From the NCBI RefSeq assembly GCF_002575655.3, contig NC_053038.3, positions 205,890,730 to 205,954,729 on the forward strand: a stretch of 64,000 nucleotides of DNA. The letters run 5' to 3'. A program made the translations under genes and the position numbers. Each line of letters opens with the position of its first letter. Positions within the stretch are counted from its first letter, which is position 1. Origin of the DNA: Aegilops tauschii subsp. strangulata (Eukaryota; Streptophyta; Magnoliopsida; Poales; Poaceae). The notes under the pieces were generated by a model. The model saw only the letters and a list, made by a program, of their open reading frames with translations, ran no database searches and was not told the DNA's origin. Of the stretch, positions 32,741-43,826 are shown piece after piece.

Positions 32741-34640
32741 AAGTCGGAAAAATGCGTCTTCGTAGGTACCCCAAGGAAACTATTGGGTATACCTTCTACC
32801 TCAGATCCGAAGGCAAGATCTTTGTTGCCAAGAATGGGTCCTTTCTGGAGAAAGAGTTTCTCTCGAAAGAATTAAGTGGGAGGAAAGTGGAACTTGATGA
32901 GGTGATAGTCACCCCTTCCGAACCGGAAAGTAGCGCAGCGCGGGAAGATGTTCATGTGGTGCCTACACCGACTGGGGAGGAAGTTAATGATGATGATCAT
33001 GAAGCTTCAGATCAAGTTACTGCTGAACTTCGTAGGTCCACAAGGACACGTTCCGCACCAGAGTGGTACGGCAACCCTGTCCTGGAAATCATGTTGTTAG
33101 ACAACGATGAACCTTCGAACTATGAAGAAGCGATGGCGGGCCCGGATTCCGACAAATGGCTAGAAGCCATGAAATCCGAGATAGGATCCATGTATGAAAA
33201 CGAAGTATGGACTTTGACTGACTTGCCCGATGATCGGCGAGCCATAGAAAATAAATGGATCTTTAAGAAGAAGACAGACGCGGATGGTAATGTGACCATC
33301 TATAAGGCTCGACTTGTCGCTAAGGGTTATCGACAAGTTCAAGGGGTTGACTACGATGAGACTTTCTCACCCGTAGCGAAGCTGAAGTCCGTCCGAATCA
33401 TGTTAGCAATTGCCGCATTCTATGATTATGAGATATGGCAAATGGACGTCAAAACGGCATTCCTTAACGGCTTTCTTAAGGAAGAATTGTATATGATGCA
33501 GCCGAAAGGTTTTGTCGATCCTAAGAATGCTAACAAGGTATGCAAGCTCCAGCGCTCCATCTATGGACTGGTGCAAGCATCTCGGAGTTGGAACATTCGT
33601 TTTGATGAGATGATCAAAGCGTTTGGGTTTACATAGACTTATGGAGAAGCCTGTGTTTACAAGAAAGTGAGTGGGAGCTCTGTAGCATTTCTCTTATTAT
33701 ATGTGGATGACATACTATTGATGGGAAATGATATTGAATTCTTAGAAAGTATAAAGGCCTATTTGAATAAGTGTTTTTCAATGAAGGACCTTGGAGAAGC
33801 TGCTTATATATTAGGCATCAAGATCTATAGAGATAGATCAAGACGCCTCATTGGTCTTTCACAGAGTACGTACCTTGACAAGATATTGAAGAAGTTCAAT
33901 ATGGATCAGTCCAAGAAGGGGTTCTTGCCTGTATTGCAAGGTGTGCAATTGAGCACGGCTCAATGCCCGACCACGGCAGAAGATAGAGAAAAGATGAGTG
34001 TCATCCCCTATGCCTCGGCCATAGGGTCTATTATGTATGCCATGTTGTGTACCAGACCTGATGTAAACCTTGCCGTGAGTTTGGTAGGAAGGTACCAAAG
34101 TAATCTCGGCATGGAACACTGGACAGCGGTCAAGAATATCCTGAAGTACCTGAAGAGGACTAAGGATATGTTTCTCGTTTATGGAGGTGACGAAGAGCTC
34201 GTCGTAAAGGGTTACGTCGATGCTAGCTTCGACACAGATCTGGATGACTCGAAGTCACAAACCGGATACGTGTATATTTTGAATGGAGGGGCAGTAAGCT
34301 GGTGCAGTTGCAAGCAAAGCGTCGTGGCGGGATCTACATGGGAAGCGGAGTACATGGCGGCCTCAGAGGCAGCACAGGAAGCAGTCTGGATAAAGGAGTT
34401 CATTACCGACCTAGGGGTGATTCCCAATGCGTCAGGCCCGATGACTCTCTTCTGTGACAACACTGGAGCTATTGCTCTTGCCAAGGAGCCCAGGTTTCAC
34501 AGGAAGACCAGGCATATCAAGCGTCGCTTCAACTCCATCCGTGAAAGTGTTCAAAATGGAGACATAGATATTTGTAAAGTACATACGGACCTGAATGTAG
34601 CAGATCCGTTTGACTAAACCTCTCCCTAGAGCAAAACATG
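32741..34640 (+). pseudogene. pol: Reverse transcriptase and RNase H of copia element G
   Basis: After an acidic linker, the reverse transcriptase begins about 33115, with K-A-R-L-V-A-K-G-Y, W-Q-M-D-V-K-T-A-F-L-N-G (about 33436) and the catalytic Y-V-D-D at 33700-33711. TAG at 33634-33636 (after F-G-F-T) interrupts an otherwise open frame. RNase H follows with D-A-S-F-D-T-D, G-S-T-x-E-A-E-Y-M-A and the terminal D-N-T-G-A-I motif. One extra T near 34608 replaces the usual D-P-L-T-K-P end by an early stop at 34615. The polypurine tract AAGTGGGAGA lies just before the 3' LTR. Confidence 0.93.
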
Positions 34641-34716
34641 ATCAACACCAGAACGCTATGGGTGTTCGATTCATCACAATGTAACTAGATTATTGACTCT
34701 AGTGCAAGTGGGAGAC

Positions 34717-36423
34717 TGTTGGAAATATGCCCTAGAGGCAATAATAAATGGTTATTATTATATTTCTTTGTTCATGATAATTGTCTATTGTTCATGCTAT
34801 AACTGTGTTATCCGGAAATCGTAATACATGTGTGAATACATAGACCACAACGTGTCCCTAGTAAGCCTCTAGTTGACTAGCTCGTTGATCAACAGATAGT
34901 CATGGTTTCCTGACTATGGACATTGGATGTCATTGATAACGGGATCACATCATTAGGAGAATGATGTGATGGACAAGACCCAATCCTAAGCATAGCTCAA
35001 AGATCGTGTAGTTCGTTTGCTAGAGCTTTTCCAATGTCAAGTATCATTTCCTTAGACCATGAGGTCGTGCAACTCCCTGATACCGTAGGAGTGCTTTGGG
35101 TGTGCCAAACGTCACAACGTAACTGGGTGACTATAAAGGTACACTACGGGTATCTCCGAAAGTGTCTGTTGAGTTGGCACGGATCGAGACTGGGATTTGT
35201 CACTCCGTATGACGGAGAGGTATCTCTGGGCCCACTCGGTAATGCATCATCATAATGAGCTCAATGTGACTAAGGAGTTAGCCACGGGATCATGCATTAC
35301 GGTACGAGTAAAGTGACTTGCCGGTAACGAGATTGAACAAGGTATTGGGATACCGACGATCGAATCTCGGGCAAGTAACGTACCGATTGACAAAGGGAAT
35401 TGTATACGGGATTGATTGAATCCTCGACATCGTGGTTCATCCGATGAGATTATCGTGGAACATGTGGGAGCCAACATGGGTATCCAGATCCCGCTGTTGG
35501 TTATTGACCGGAAGGCGTCTCGGTCATGTCTGCATGTCTCCCGAACCCGTAGGGTCTACACACTTAAGGTTCGGTGACGCTAGGGTTGTAGAGATATTAG
35601 TATGCGGAAACCCGAAAGTTGTTCGGAGTCCCGGATGAGATCCCGGACGTCACGAGGAGTTCCGGAATGGTCCGGAGGTGAAGAATTATATATAGGAAGT
35701 CCAGTTTCGGCCACCGGGAAAGTTTTGGGGGTTATCGGTATTGTACCGGGACCACCGGAAGGGTCCCGGGGGTCCACCGGGTGGGGCCACCTATCCCGGA
35801 GGGCCCCATGGGCTGAAGTGGGAAGGAAACCAGCCCTTAGTGGGTTGGGGCGCCTCCCATGGGCCTCCCCCTGCGCCTAGGGTTGGAAACCCTGGGGGTG
35901 GGGGGCGCCCCACCTGGCTTGGGGGGGAGCTTCCCCCCCTTGGCCGCCGCCCCCCTGTAGATGGGTTCCAGGGCCGGCGCCCCCCCTCCAGGGGGCCTAT
36001 ATAAAGGGGGGAGGGAGGGCTGCTTTACCCTAGCCCTTGGCGCCTCCCTCTCCCTCCCGTGACACCTCTCTCTCCCGATTGCGCTTGGCGAAGCCCTGCC
36101 GAGATCCCCGCTACTTCCACCACCACGCCGTCGTGCTGCTGGATCTCCTTCAACCTCTCCTTACCCCTTGCTGGATCAAGAAGGAGGAGACGTCGCTGCT
36201 CCGTACGTGTGTTGAACGCGGAGGTGCCGTCCGTTCGGCACTCGGTCATCGGTGATTTGGATCACGACGAGTACGACTCCATCAACCCCGTTCACTTGAA
36301 CGCTTCCGCTCGCGATCTACAAGGGTATGTAGATGCACTCCTTTCCCCTCGTTGCTAGTATACTCCATAGATGGATCTTGGTGATGCGTAGAAAATTTTA
36401 AAATTCTGCAACGATCCCCAACA
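34717..36423 (+). repeat. 3' LTR of G (1707 bp)
   Basis: Starts TGTTGGAAATATGCCC and ends CCCCAACA. It is an almost identical, uninterrupted copy of the 5' LTR and is preceded by a purine tract (about 34705-34715). It provides the empty site for solo LTR H. Confidence 0.95.
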
Positions 36424-37062
36424 TGTTATCGGGTTGAGCAGCTTGTCAAAAGACAAAGAGCAGAGTATGAGAAGCGTGACAAGGAAAAGGGTCAGAATGT
36501 TGCTAGCGGTATGGGCCGAGGTGGTGAAGTAAATCGCCCCGGCTAACCCTTTCGGAACCAAGGAAAACCCACCAGAGGTCGAAAGAAGGAAGCCTGTGGT
36601 GATGAGAGTGATGGAGGGGATGAAGAGGAAACCAGTGAGCAAGAGTTTCAGAAGGCCACCGACGCCCTGTGCATTGTCGGGGGTGCATCTGTGCACACCT
36701 TTCACCGCCAACTCAAGCGATGGGCGCGAGAAGTCAATGCCGTGGAGCCAGCGCCCGAGGCCCGGAAGCCACTCAAATGGTCCCGTACGCCCATCATCTT
36801 TGATGAGGAGGATCATCCTAGCCGTAGCACTGCGGTAGGGTGTTTGCCATTGTTGCTCTCCCCAACAATTCACAACCTCATGGTCACAAAGATGTTGGTG
36901 GATGGCGGGGCCGGGGTGAATCTGATTTCCCCAGCAGTTATTAGCAAGCTTCAAATAGCAAAGGAAGAGCTAGAGGTTACCGGCACGTTTCAAGGAGTTA
37001 ACCCTGGTAGGAGCCATCCTAAGGGAAAGATCACGTTGCCGGTAACGTTTGGAGAGAACTGA
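36424..37062 (+). pseudogene. pol: gag end and protease of element C
   Basis: Resumes the gag frame of C after G: C-Y-R-V-E-Q-L-V-K-R-Q, a charged stretch, then TAA at 36544-36546. The same frame continues through an acidic Glu-rich linker into the retropepsin region, M-L-V-D-G-G-A-G-V-N-L-I, with the putative catalytic Asp at 36901-36903. A G-G-A in place of the usual G-S or S-G is common in this lineage. The frame ends at 37060-37062, close to where the protease should end. Confidence 0.85.
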
Positions 37063-37070
37063 CTACCAGA

Positions 37071-37521
37071 CTGAGAGGGTTGTATTTGATGTGGTTGATC
37101 TCCCCTACCATACAATGGGATTCTTGGACGCCCAGCCCTGGCTAAGTTCACGGCGGCACCTCACTATGCCTACAACACCTTGAAGATGCCTAGGCCACTG
37201 GGAGTCATCACCATCCCATCTGATGAGCATGATGCAATCGTTTGTGTGGAAAAGATGTACCGGGACGTGGTCGTGGCAGAGGCAGCGGCAACAGCAGTTC
37301 CCGCCAAGGAAAGCAAAGGGAAGAAGAGGGATTGTAGGGACCCCGGCAAAGAGTCCGGGAAGCATGCCCCCACCGAGTGCACAACACCCATTGACGACGT
37401 GCCGGAGTGTTCTAATAGCAAGAGATCCAGGGTCGCTCCACCCCAAGTGAAGAAGGTCCCGGCAGGGCTGGCTGGCGCTGATGGTACTTTCACGATCAGC
37501 GCCACCCTCGATGACAAATAG
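37071..37521 (+). pseudogene. pol: Linker between protease and reverse transcriptase of C
   Basis: Shifted frames. The first part (37080-37165) reads, in pieces, the end of the protease region (the L-P-Y-H-x-x-L-G-R-P equivalent, decayed). An open frame from 37180 to 37521 then encodes a Lys/Glu/Ala/Pro-rich linker of about 110 residues that ends in a stop just before the RT frame. Low-complexity linkers here are normal for the Tat lineage. Confidence 0.65.
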
Positions 37522-39085
37522 GAAAGCGCTCATTGCCTTCCTGCGGGTGAATATCGATGTGTTTTCCTGGCAACCATCTGATATCCCTGGTGTTCCCAGG
37601 GAGGTAATCGAGCACCACCTTGTTGTCTGCCCATATGTCCGACCTATCAAGCAGAAAGTCCGAAAGCAGGCCTTGGAGAGGCAACAGTTCATTGCAGAAG
37701 AGATCAGGAGAATTGAAGCAGATGGATTGCTCAGAGGAGTACTGCATCCCACGTGCTTGGAAAATCCAGTGGTAGTCCGGAAGGCTAATGGGAAGTGGAC
37801 GCTTTGCATAGATTTCACGGATCTCAACAAGGCTTGCCCGAAGGACCCGCTTCCCTTGCCGCGTATCGATCAGATCATGGATTCCACTTCAGGTTGTGAT
37901 TTGCTCTCCTTTCTGGATGCATATTCTGGGTATCACCAAATCTTCATGTCCAAGGAAGATGAAGAGAAGACGTCGTTCATCACTCCATGTGGTACGTACT
38001 GCTTCGTACGCATGCCATTCGGATTAAAGAGTGTCGGGTCCACTTTTGCAGGCAGTCCGGATTGGTTTTGAACCACAACTGCACAGAAACATAGAAGCCT
38101 ATATGGATGATATTGTGGTCAAGACCAAGGATAAGGCCACCCTTATTCAAGATTTGAAGGAGACATTTGCTAGTCTGCGCAAGATCAATTTGAAGCTCTA
38201 CACGAAGAAGTGTGTATTTGGTGTTCCCTCCGGCAAGTTGCTTGGGTTCTTTGTGTCCTATCGCGGGATCGAAGCCAACCCCGACAAGATCAAGGCTATC
38301 GAGCAGATCCAAGCACCAAGGAAAGTAAAGGACGTGAGACGTCTGACAGGATGTGTTGTCGCGCTAAGCAGATTCATCTCCAAGTCTGCCGAGCGCACCC
38401 TGTTGTTCTTCAAAATTTTGAAGAAGGCAGGGCCCATGAAGTGGACCCCGGAAGCAGACGGAGCTTTGCAAAATTTCAAGGCCTACTTGTCCTCCGTGCC
38501 TACCTTGGTTGCTCTAAAACCCCAGGAGCCATTGCTGCTGTACTTAGCGGCAACCAACCAAGTGGTCAGTGCAGCCTTGGTAGAACGGCGAGAAGTGGGT
38601 GAGGCAAAGAGTGAGCAGAGACCGGCAAGGTCAGAGAAGAATCGGGACAGCAATGAGCATGGCAACGAGAACAACCCCAAGGATGCGGCAAGGAAGAAAG
38701 TGGTACAGCACCCAGTGTACTTCGTCCGCTCCTTGTTAGAGGGGGCCAGATCGAGGTACTCTAGCGTGCAAAAGTTGATTTTTTGTCCCATCATGGCCTC
38801 AAGGAAACTGCGCCACTACTTCCAAGCCCATGAGGTCACGGTTGTCAGTCGTTTCCCGTTGCAAAGGATACTCCGGAACCCTGAGGCTACTGGTAGAGTA
38901 GTGGAGTGGGCTTTGGAGTTATCCAGTTTTGGTTTGAAGTTTGAAAGCACATCAACTATTCAGAGCAGGGCATTGGCAGAGTTTATTGCAGAATGGACGC
39001 CAACCCCTGGCGAGGAAGTGACGGAGATAGTTATCCCCGGCAAGGAGTCGCCCCAAGAATGGATTATGTATTTTGATGGTGTTTT
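37505..39085 (+). pseudogene. pol: Reverse transcriptase and RNase H of element C
   Basis: The RT palm and fingers run from about 37650: I-R-R-I-E-A-D-G-L-L, N-P-V-V-V-R-K-x-N-G-K-W, D-F-T-D-L-N-K-A-C-P-K-D, and F-L-D-A-Y-S-G-Y-H-Q-I (catalytic Asp at 37916-37918). A frameshift with a few lost codons near 38035-38060 joins M-P-F-G-L-K to the second frame, which carries the catalytic Y-M-D-D at 38100-38111. The connection and first RNase H follow to about 39060, with the K-W-T-P-E and L-L-L-Y-L-A regions recognisable. A further frameshift near 39085 leads into the second RNase H. Clearly gypsy-type; inactive. Confidence 0.9.
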
Positions 39086-39860
39086 TCCCTGCAAGGTGCA
39101 GGAGCTGGCGTGCTTCTTGTCGCCCCCTTCGGGGAGCACTTGAAGTACGTCGTCCAAATGCATTTTGCGCGGGAAGAAGCGACCAACAATACAGCAGAGT
39201 ATGAAGGGCTCCTTGCCGGGCTCAGAATTGCAGCTGAATTGGGAATTAAGAAGCTGATCATTCGAGGAGATTCATGGCTTGTGGTGAGACAAGTCAACAA
39301 GGATTACCAAAGTCCATTGATGGAGGCATACGTCGAGGAAGTGAGGAGATTGGAGGAGCGCTTTGACGAATTGCAAACAGAGCACGCACCCCGTGCGAAA
39401 AACAGCATAGCTGATCATCTATCAAAGTGCGCTACGCAGAAGCTTCCTGTGGAAGCAGGAACTTTTGTTCTCCATCTCACTCAGCCCTCTGTATCCCCAG
39501 CAACAATGGCCCAGAAAAGGAGAAAGTTGGAGTCCGGTAAGCCTCTCCCGGTAGAGCCGTCCACTCCTGGCAGAGACCCTGCCGGAAACAACTCCTCACA
39601 GCCTGCCGGACCACACCCTCCAGCCGGGCCCATGGACCCCGCGAACGAGGCATATGCTCCCGCAGCAGAGGAGGTGCCGCTAGTCCTTGTTGCCGAGCCT
39701 CGGGCTCCCACTTGGGCAAGGCACATTGTCCACTTTGTCCAAACCGGAGAGCTTCCCGGCAACCAAGATGAAGCTGAAAAAGTAGCCCGGAGGGCCAGTA
39801 TGTACCAGTTTATCAATGACACTTTGTACAGAAGGAGGCCCAACGTTGTGAAATTGAAGT
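39061..39860 (+). pseudogene. pol: Second (archaeal-type) RNase H and linker of element C
   Basis: Begins Y-F-D-G (39070 region), continuing after a one-base frameshift. It holds the RNase H core: A-E-Y-E-G-L-L-A-G-L-R, I-x-G-D-S and a final S-I-A-D-H-L-S-K. A second RNase H after the first is a known signature of Tat-lineage elements. A Pro/Ala/Glu-rich linker follows (39490-39730), then the sequence approaching integrase (Y-Q-F-I-N-D-T-L-Y-R-R). The frame is lost at about 39845, where integrase continues in another frame. Confidence 0.85.
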
Positions 39861-40947
39861 GCGTCTGCCGGAAGAAGGAAAGGAACTGTTGGCTGAAATA
39901 CACAAAGGCATGTGTGGCTCCCACATTGGATCAAGGGCATTAGTTGGGAAAGCATTCCGGCAAGGATTCTATTGGCCCACAGCCCTCCAAGATGCGGTCG
40001 AGCTAGTCACCAAATGTGAAGCCTGTCAGTTCCATTCCAAGAAGACCCACATGCCTGCCCAAACTCTTCAAACAATCCCTCTATCATGGCCATTTTCGGT
40101 CTGGGGGCTCGATATCCTCGGCCGCTTCCCCCGAGCAATCGGGAACTTTGAATTCTTGTTCGTTGCTATCGATAAGTTTACAAAGTGGCCGGAAGTGACT
40201 GCCGTGAGAAAGGTGACTGCTCAGTCAGCTATCAAGTTCTTGAAAGAACTCGTGTGTTGTTTTGGAGTTCCGGCAAGGATCATTACCGGCAACGCCACCC
40301 AGTTCATGAGTTGCGCCTTCATGCAATATGTTCATTCCCTCGGATGCAAGATCTCATTTGCCTCTGTGGCAAACCCCCGGAGCAATGGGCAAGATGAGAG
40401 GGCAAATGTTGAAGTGCTGCATGGACTCAAGACGAGAACCTTTGATACGCTGCAGAAGCACGACAGGCGGTGGATTGTGGAGCTACCGGTAGTTCTCTGG
40501 TCCCTCAAAACGACACCAAACTGAGCTATCGAGCAGACTCCCTTCTCCCTGGTCTACGGGGCAGAAGCGGTTATCCCCACGGAACTCATTTACGGGTCAC
40601 CTTGAGTGCTTGCCTACGATGAAGTAGCGCAAGATTAGCACCGTCGTGACGACGATGTGCTACTCAAGGAGAACCGTCTCTGGGCTCATACGCGTGCTAC
40701 ACGCTATCAGCAGGCCCAGCGTTGCTATCATAGCTGTAGGGTTCACGCCCGACGTTTTGAGGAAGGTGACCTTGTCCTTATGCGCGTTCAGTCCACCAAG
40801 GGTACAAACAAGTTGTCACCAAAGTGGGAAGGCCCTTACCGGGTAGTACGAGTCACCAGACCTGGCGCAGTCCGTCTGGAGACCGAAGATGGCACTCAGT
40901 TGCAAAACTCATGGAATATTGAGCATCTCCGCAAGTTCTACCCGTAA
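39845..40947 (+). pseudogene. pol: Integrase of element C
   Basis: The zinc-binding domain (H-K-G-M-C-G-S-H, then C-E-A-C at about 40015-40030) is followed by the DDE core: W-G-L-D-I-L-G-R-F has the first Asp (about 40110). The second should be D-N-G-T but reads G-N-A-T (about 40288), so the catalytic Asp is gone. The third, Glu, lies in E-R-A-N-V-E. Stops occur at 40522-40524 (TGA), 40603-40605 (TGA) and 40636-40638 (TAG), all in one frame. The C-terminal part (40657-40947) keeps the GPY/F motif, W-E-G-P-Y-R-V, and the end L-R-K-F-Y-P. There is no chromodomain, as expected for the Tat lineage. Confidence 0.9.
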
Positions 40948-42010
40948 GGCGCGGCTGCCGGGCCTTGCCCGGCAGCCACCCATTTGTACAGGCCTTGCTC
41001 AGCTGCATGTAACCCCTTGTACAAAGCCAGGGCGATGCCCCTGTGCAAGAGAAAATAAAGAAGCGTTGTGGGGGGCCCCGACCGAGATTGCATGCATGCA
41101 TGAGCATTCCAAGATCACTGCGTAAGCATTTCACGAGCATTTGCGTATGCATATAGATAGGATCACATCCTGCATTCATTCTCATCTGCATGAAGCTGCA
41201 GGTTCCTGCCGTGAGCTTGGCTTTGACAAGGAGTTGAGAAGGTTGCCCGGCACTGCGATCCGCGGCATGCCAAACAGATAAGTTATACCTCCTGTCCATT
41301 AGTGTTCTGTAAGCAATAACATGTGCATAAGAAAATCTCGCCACTCTTTTGAAGACTTAGGTGCTCCCATCCCTGACTCGAACGTTGCTTCGGTCAGGAT
41401 GGTCGCGGTGGCCTTTGTTAAAAAGAAGTTGGCAGGGGCTGGCCCCTTTGCCTGTTGCCCGGTAGGCGCAGCTCTTCGGCAGACAAAAAGGGTGCCGGCA
41501 GGGTAGCCTGCCGGGAAAAACTCGTTTATTTACATTAAAGAGGCATCTAGCCTCTGCATGGACATACACATGCACGGGTTCCCGGCAAGGTTCATCCTTT
41601 TCATTAATATGCTGATACAAGTTCAAGCATTACAGAACACAAACATGGACTAGAGAGTTTACATTGTTTGAATTAAAATTTGGCAAGTGCCTACAGATTT
41701 AAGATTTAAAAAAGATAAGTGCCCCGTAATGCCTCTGCCCCTGTCCATCTCCTACAGGAAGAGGTCGAAGAGGCCGGAGGTAGGAGCAGCTGGGATTCGG
41801 CGCCTCCCCAGGATCAGGATGGCACTGCTCCCCAGCAAGGAGGAAGAAACTGGAGGGCAGGCATGGATGGTGACGCTGCCGGAGGACCAGATGGGGGACA
41901 CGGAGTCACCAGCAAACATGACTCGTCAGAATGGTCGTCACTGTTCTTGACGCGTCGTGGGTTGCCGCCGCCGTCCGCGTCACTACAACCCGAAGCCCTC
42001 GGCGGGGCCG

Positions 42011-42460
42011 TCACGCCGGACACCATGCTCTCTGGGTCTTCCCACAGAGAGCATGGTCATCCCCAGGAGCCCTGGCGTTAGAAGTCAATGCATGTCCCAT
42101 GGACGTATATGAGAGCAAGAAGCCCTCCCGCATGGCAAGAGGACGGCGCCCAGGAGGAGTCAGATTCGCCTCTACTAGCGACGAATCTCTTCCATGACTC
42201 CTCCCCAGCACTGCGAAGGGGAGAAGAATGAGGAGCGATCGACTACCACGCGCCATGCCCGCCTCGAGCCTCGAGATGGTGTTGTTCGCGTCCGCTCCCA
42301 CTGAAGTCAAGGCCACGGGTGGCCCGGCGGCGGGCACGCCGAAGTTGCCATCTCCGACGTTGTCACCGCGCTGCCCGAGTCCCCCTTTCAGACCCAGGAA
42401 ATGCTTCGAGATGGAGCCCGGGGAACGACCCCATGCTCTTTTTCCTAGCATAGCCAACAA
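42011..42460 (-). CDS. Antisense ORF in 3' region of Tat element C, unknown function
   Basis: A minus-strand ORF of 149 residues with ATG at 42460, about 62 bases downstream of a TATA box on the same strand (42522-42530). The product is rich in Gly, Arg, Ser and Leu and has no domain I recognise. Antisense ORFs in the long 3' region are known in several Tat/Retand-lineage elements of grasses (Grande is an example), with unknown function. The position and promoter fit that class, but conservation of the frame is not shown here, and the reading frame may already be damaged, since another frame (41814-42026) stays open beyond its end. Confidence 0.45.
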   Translation of the reverse strand: MLAMLGKRAWGRSPGSISKHFLGLKGGLGQRGDNVGDGNFGVPAAGPPVALTSVGADANNTISRLEAGMARGSRSLLILLPFAVLGRSHGRDSSLVEANLTPPGRRPLAMREGFLLSYTSMGHALTSNARAPGDDHALCGKTQRAWCPA

Positions 42461-42521
42461 GGAGCAGAAGACAGAAGAAGGAGAATACGAGGATGGATGA
42501 CTCTGCCCTCCTCTGCCCCTC

Positions 42522-42530
42522 CTTTTATAG
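42522..42530 (-). promoter_or_regulatory. Antisense TATA box in 3' region of C
   Basis: The minus strand reads CTATAAAAG in a C/G-rich setting, as in a typical plant core promoter. It lies about 62 bases upstream of the ATG of the antisense ORF. Inference from spacing only. Confidence 0.5.
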
Positions 42531-42933
42531 GCAGGCCGGGGAGGGGAGCCGCTCCTTCAACGGGCGGTCACCGTCCTCCTCCGCCAATTCAAGACAACCG
42601 AGCCTTGCCTTGATGCTCTCCCGCGCCACGCGCCTCCGCTACCTACCCCGCGCGATGCATGCAACATACGTTGCTAAGGATAAGGGCGTGGTGGGAAGAG
42701 TGAATTGACAGTTTCTACCCCGTGCTTTAAAGTCATTCACGAGCCATTACTGGAGCGACCCCACCACTATTGGCTTTACACGACGCGCGGAGAAACCGGA
42801 AACGGAATCAAGGTTAATGAAGGAGCAAAGAAGGCCTCAAGAGACCAGCCTCTTCAGCAATCCTGCCTGCGCACTTATTAGGACCTACCCCGACGACACT
42901 CGGCAGGGCGTTCGGGGCAGGCCTGGGGGCGTC

Positions 42934-43826
42934 TGTCGGTGCAACAAACCCTGGGTCTGTTGCCCAGACTGTGCACATGCACGGGGACAAGATTGAAGCA
43001 CCAACCCAAGTCCGAATACAAGGGACCAAGGGATTCAAAGGACCAACATGTAGATCTGAGGGACCAAGATCAAACCAGAGAAGCAAGGTACCATCAAGAG
43101 AAGGACCTCCTTTGTCGGGCAGGCGAGCTCGGCAAGGGGCGAGGCCACCCCCGGAAGAAGACGTCCAAGACGTCCCAGCAGGGCCTGCCGAGACACACGG
43201 AGGCAAAACCACCTCACCAACTACCCCGCCACGACCCACGTCGTCAATCAGTGCGATGTCAAGCCGCGAAGTGATTAAGTGGCAACCATTCGCCACATGG
43301 CAGCCTCTACCTACAGGAAATACCTACAGATGACACCCGTCCTGCGACGTGTCAAGCGAGCAGGCGTGGAGCTAGCAAGATAGCCAGGCAAGGTTGAGCG
43401 GTGCATTTAATGCGCCCTGTCAGCCCGCAGAGTTAGGTATGTAGCACTGTTTGTTATCTTATCAGTGCATAATGACTACTTTGCCATTGTGGTAACCCCT
43501 TGATCTATAAAAGGAGGCCCATGGCAACGATAGAAAGGGTTAGAAGGTTGGATAACTCACACCCCCATATGCGCGTAGCCACTACCGTCCTGAGGCAACC
43601 CTTGCCGAACAAGTGTACTACGCTCCACTGCCATCTTTCCACAATCAATCCACCAAACCAGGAGTAGGGTTTTACGCCTCGCGGCGGCCCGAACCTGGGT
43701 AAAAATGCATGTGTGATCTCTATCGTGCTGCCACACGTTCGTCTGCTCTTTGTGCAATGCGACGCCCCCCTGCCGAACCAGCAAGGGGCCTTCTGGTCCC
43801 ATAGGTGGCCGCGGTTTCCCACGACA
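42934..43826 (+). repeat. 3' LTR of element C (893 bp)
   Basis: Starts TGTCGGTGCAAC and ends CACGACA. It aligns with 6366-7275. Differences include the loss of about 25 bases near 43390 and a gain of about 9 bases near 43165. TATAAAAG is retained at 43506-43513. Confidence 0.9.

Larger units (their letters stand above)
26039..36423 (+). mobile_element. Complete Ty1/copia retrotransposon G (Angela/WIS/BARE-type)
   Basis: Flanked by a perfect 5-bp duplication, tgtta (26034-26038 and 36424-36428). The 5' LTR (26039-29477) contains the solo LTR H; without it the LTR is 1709 bp, against 1707 bp for the 3' LTR (34717-36423). The internal region carries gag, protease, integrase, reverse transcriptase and RNase H in copia order. 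The LTR start (A-T-A-T-G-C-C-C-T-A-G-A-G-G-C) is the familiar Triticeae Angela/WIS/BARE beginning. By eye the LTRs differ at about 25-30 positions, so the insertion is fairly recent, yet the coding region has two nonsense codons, at least three frameshifts and an integrase deletion. Confidence 0.95.
40948..42933 (+). other. Long 3' untranslated region of element C
   Basis: Two kilobases between the pol stop and the 3' LTR without sense-strand coding that I recognise. It begins with a G+C-rich inverted segment (ggcggctgccgggccttgcccggcagcc, described here only in outline, near 40950-40980). It holds an antisense TATA box and ORF (42011-42530, listed separately). Near the 3' LTR there is a G-rich tract (GCCTGGGGGCG, about 42921-42931) suited to be the polypurine tract. 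Confidence 0.7.
6366..43826 (+). mobile_element. Tat-lineage Ty3/gypsy retrotransposon C, carrying two nested elements
   Basis: Two LTRs of about 0.9 kb (6366-7275 and 42934-43826), a primer-binding site after the first, then gag, protease, reverse transcriptase, RNase H, a second RNase H and integrase in plus-strand order, and a long 3' untranslated region with an antisense ORF. The order RT-RH-second RH-INT and the long 3' region are known marks of the Tat (Retand-like) lineage. Removing B (8797-25614) and G (26039-36423) restores a continuous gag; without them C would be about 10.3 kb. The flanking pentamers are atctt (left) and atccc (right), an imperfect target duplication. All genes are disabled by stops and frameshifts. 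Confidence 0.9.
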
